This document shows positions 8,078 through 9,641 of a DNA stretch of 9,641 bases, piece by piece. Source of the DNA: a bacterium (lineage in GTDB: Bacteria > Chloroflexota > Dormibacteria > UBA8260 > Bog-877); assembly GCA_021817185.1 (NCBI GenBank), contig JAKAVU010000096.1, forward strand, positions 1-9,641, given 5' to 3'. The notes below the pieces were generated by a model, which saw only the letters and a program-made list of their open reading frames with translations, was not told the origin of the DNA and ran no database searches. The position numbers were made by a program, and so were the translations under genes. How positions within the stretch are numbered: the stretch's first letter is position 1; each line of letters begins with the position of its first letter.

Positions 8078-8782
8078 GGTATAGCTGCGGCTGAAGGCCA
8101 GGTAGCCACCCGGAAGCTCGGCTGGTGGCGGGTCGCTACCCCCGCCTCCATCGGCAGCAGTGCGTCATAAGCCACGTTCCGCTGCCAGCCTCCTGGCCAG
8201 CGCGAGCGCAACAGGGATGGTGCCCCGCCACCACACCATGCCAGAAGCGGCCTCTAACCCGATCCGAGAGCCGGCAACACCAAGTGGTCGAACCTCATAG
8301 CGACCTATTCGCTCATGCGCTCCCCATGCTCATCGATTTGACGGCTCACGATCCGGCGGCTGCCGGCCCCGTCTAATGGCGCCGCGTCACCCAATGCCTC
8401 GGGGGGCAGGGGCCCCCGGGTCGGCCCTCCCCTCAGCAGAGGGCGCCGACGGCACCTGGAAACGAGCATCTGCGGGAGTCCGGCTCCAATCCTCGTCGAA
8501 GGAAAACTCCAGCCCAGAACTCGAGACACCTCACTGGGCTGCCGCGTCGCCCACGGCAACCACTATCCAGCCGGGAGGACTGCTTGGGGGTCGAGGAGGC
8601 AGTGACCCTCGGCACCATGACATCCGCGGGTCGGCAGTGACGGGGGTCCTCCACTCCACTTCCAGGCCTCCTCAGGCTGGAGGATCGCCCCCTAGGCCGA
8701 GGTCACATGAGATGCATCTAATGTTTAGCCAATCATCGACTCATCGACAGGCCCCATCGTCGAACCCGGAGGTACCTGAACG
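8078..8782. other. Gene-free stretch between cofG-cofH and the small membrane protein
   Basis: Nearest the pseudogene, 8078-8104 on the minus strand still reads as CofG homology (YLAFSRSYT) in frame with it. The frame stays open to a TGA at 8165-8167 but contains no ATG, GTG or TTG. Beyond that, open frames on both strands (including + 8376-8885 and - 8305-8559) have no recognisable motifs. A compact GC hairpin (gggggc 8402-8407, gccccc 8412-8417) is present without a T-tract. Promoters for both flanking genes should lie here, but no convincing -35/-10 pair was seen. Confidence 0.45.
8768..8773 (+). promoter_or_regulatory. Shine-Dalgarno supporting a TTG start
   Basis: GGAGGT about nine bases before TTG at 8783-8785. 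It is the main reason for choosing that non-ATG start for the small membrane protein. Confidence 0.5.
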
Positions 8783-9097
8783 TTGTTCCCCATCCCCCCA
8801 CCATCCCACATCCCCAGAGCCGCCTGGCTGCTCCTGGTGGTGGGATTCGCCCTCGCGGTGGCGCTACTGCTTGGCCCCAACCTGACCGTGCGGCCGAGCA
8901 CTGTTCCGTCGGCGGTGCGACTTGGCTCCAGCAGCCCCTCGGCAGCTCCATCTCCCACCACCGGCATCTCGGTCGCCGGCGAGCCGGTGGAGACCGTCAC
9001 CCCCCCGGCGCCGGTGATCACGGTGCCCACTCCGGAGTCGACGGACGGAAAGGGTGGCTGCTCGGGCGGAGACTCCTGCTCTGGCAGCGACGGCTGA
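8783..9097 (+). CDS. Small single-pass membrane or secreted protein of unknown function
   Basis: A 104-residue protein that I do not recognise. After a short proline-rich N-terminus (MFPIPPPSHIPR) comes one hydrophobic helix (about 13-31, AAWLLLVVGFALAVALLLG). A low-complexity tail follows, rich in Ser, Pro, Thr and Val, ending in a Gly/Ser stretch with two cysteines (GGCSGGDSCSGSDG). There is no lipobox, so the helix is either an uncleaved anchor or a signal peptide. The start is TTG with GGAGGT upstream. The stop TGA (9095-9097) is 61 nt before the next gene on the same strand, so the two may be co-transcribed. The tail would be outside the cytoplasm if the positive-inside rule holds weakly through R12. 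An unrelated chance frame is possible given the high GC, but the membrane helix and ribosome site argue for a real gene. Confidence 0.55.
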   Translation: MFPIPPPSHIPRAAWLLLVVGFALAVALLLGPNLTVRPSTVPSAVRLGSSSPSAAPSPTTGISVAGEPVETVTPPAPVITVPTPESTDGKGGCSGGDSCSGSDG

Positions 9098-9158
9098 GAC
9101 CCGCCAGGTACGGGGCACGCTGGAGGTGGCGGGGGACCCCGAGGCGCGGAGAACAACC

Positions 9159-9641
9159 ATGGGTCGCGGACCGAGGCTGGGCACCGCGGTGCGGCTTCTC
9201 CTGCTCCACGCCTTCGTGCTGGCCCTGGTCCTGGGGGTTGTCCTGGTGCAGGTGGTCCGGGACTTCTCCGCCCACTACCAGAACACCGTCCTGGCGGATC
9301 TGGGAGATGAGCTGAGCGGCTATGCCGCCTCATTCGGCACCCGCGCCCCGGGGCAGAGCCTCGAGGCCTTCAGCCGAGGCTACCTCCTCACCCACCCGCT
9401 TACACCGGGGGAGGTGCTGCTCATCGCCGTCAACCACCAGCCGGTGCTGGGATCCGGCGCGGCGGCGGAGCTGTCCAGGGCGCCTCTCGTCCGCCAGACC
9501 CTGTCGAGCCCTCCCCGGAGCACCCGGACCATGAACCTCTCCCTGGGCACCACCCCCTATCTCGCGCTGGCCAGCCCGATCGTGGAAGGTGGGAAGGTCC
9601 ACGGAGTGATCATCGCCGCCGGCAGCCTGAGCCGCCTCCAG
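9159..9641 (+). CDS. Membrane-anchored sensor protein, probably sensor histidine kinase N-terminus (partial, runs off right edge)
   Basis: 161 codons are open from ATG 9159 to the window edge. A basic start (MGRGPRLGTAVR) leads into a transmembrane helix (about 11-33, LLLLHAFVLALVLGVVLVQV). An extracytoplasmic domain of about 125 residues follows, with alternating strand-like segments: EVLLIAVNHQPVLGSG, TPYLALASPIVEGGKVHGV and IIAAGSLSRLQ. This layout (helix, then a periplasmic sensing domain ending in a strand that leads to a second helix and HAMP) is typical of two-component sensor kinases. The kinase core is outside the window, so the call rests on architecture. The start is supported by GGAG (9148-9151), seven bases upstream. 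The frame is also open further upstream with a GTG at 9126, which lacks a well-placed ribosome site. A methyl-accepting or other HAMP receptor would look the same here. Confidence 0.65.
   Translation, partial: MGRGPRLGTAVRLLLLHAFVLALVLGVVLVQVVRDFSAHYQNTVLADLGDELSGYAASFGTRAPGQSLEAFSRGYLLTHPLTPGEVLLIAVNHQPVLGSGAAAELSRAPLVRQTLSSPPRSTRTMNLSLGTTPYLALASPIVEGGKVHGVIIAAGSLSRLQ

Noticed and set aside
8402..8417. GC-rich hairpin as an intrinsic terminator
   Set aside because: Six-base stem but no following T-tract on either strand, and no gene ends nearby.
8376..8885. 169-residue plus-strand open frame
   Set aside because: No motifs, Pro/Ser-rich, and it overlaps the better-supported membrane protein that has its own ribosome site and hydrophobic helix.
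1..9641. tRNA genes and CRISPR arrays
   Set aside because: I looked for T-arm-like GGTTCGA blocks with matching stems and for regularly spaced direct repeats; none was found by eye.

Overview
The window is about 9.6 kb of high-GC bacterial DNA with two contrasting halves. The right half (about 4.8-9.6 kb) is very GC-rich: hand counts give 48/60 at 7441-7500 and 43/60 at 5161-5220. The left half (1 to about 4.4 kb) is clearly lower: 35/60 at 4081-4140 and 25/60 at 1861-1920. A fused CofG-CofH (FbiC-type) coenzyme F420 gene together with high GC suggests an actinobacterium, a Chloroflexota relative or a similar lineage. This is an inference and the sequence does not settle the taxon.

Left region, minus strand, 4318 down to 1. 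This is a tightly packed three-gene operon: a HyuA-type ATP-dependent hydantoinase/oxoprolinase subunit, then a HyuB-type subunit (4-nt overlap), then a class III PLP aminotransferase resembling glutamate-1-semialdehyde aminomutase (8-nt overlap, cut by the window's left edge). The likely theme is ATP-driven opening of a lactam, hydantoin or 5-oxoproline-like ring, followed by amino-group transfer on the product. The pairing resembles caprolactam degradation (CapAB-type lactamase plus class III transaminase), but the substrate cannot be read from sequence. A cluster of inverted and direct GGAC-type repeats lies about 80-130 nt upstream of hyuA and is a candidate operator.

Middle, about 4.3-6.2 kb. 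An IS3-family transposase on the minus strand retains its OrfA and OrfB N-terminal parts but stops where the DDE integrase core should begin. It is a remnant, flanked by two gene-poor stretches (4319-4783 and 5546-6168). It sits close to the composition change, so the hyu operon may be an acquired segment.

Right, 6.2-8.1 kb, minus strand. This is an FO synthase gene (fused CofG-CofH, F420 biosynthesis) that is broken. Both radical-SAM CxxxCxxC motifs survive, but the CofH half has an in-frame TAG and, about 65 nt later, a +1 frameshift. The CofG 5' end also lacks a standard start codon at the place where homology begins.

Far right, plus strand. After about 700 bp without a recognisable gene comes a small single-pass membrane protein (TTG start, good Shine-Dalgarno). 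Next is the N-terminus of a membrane-anchored protein with an extracytoplasmic domain, probably a two-component sensor kinase, which runs off the right edge.

No tRNA, rRNA or CRISPR array was seen.
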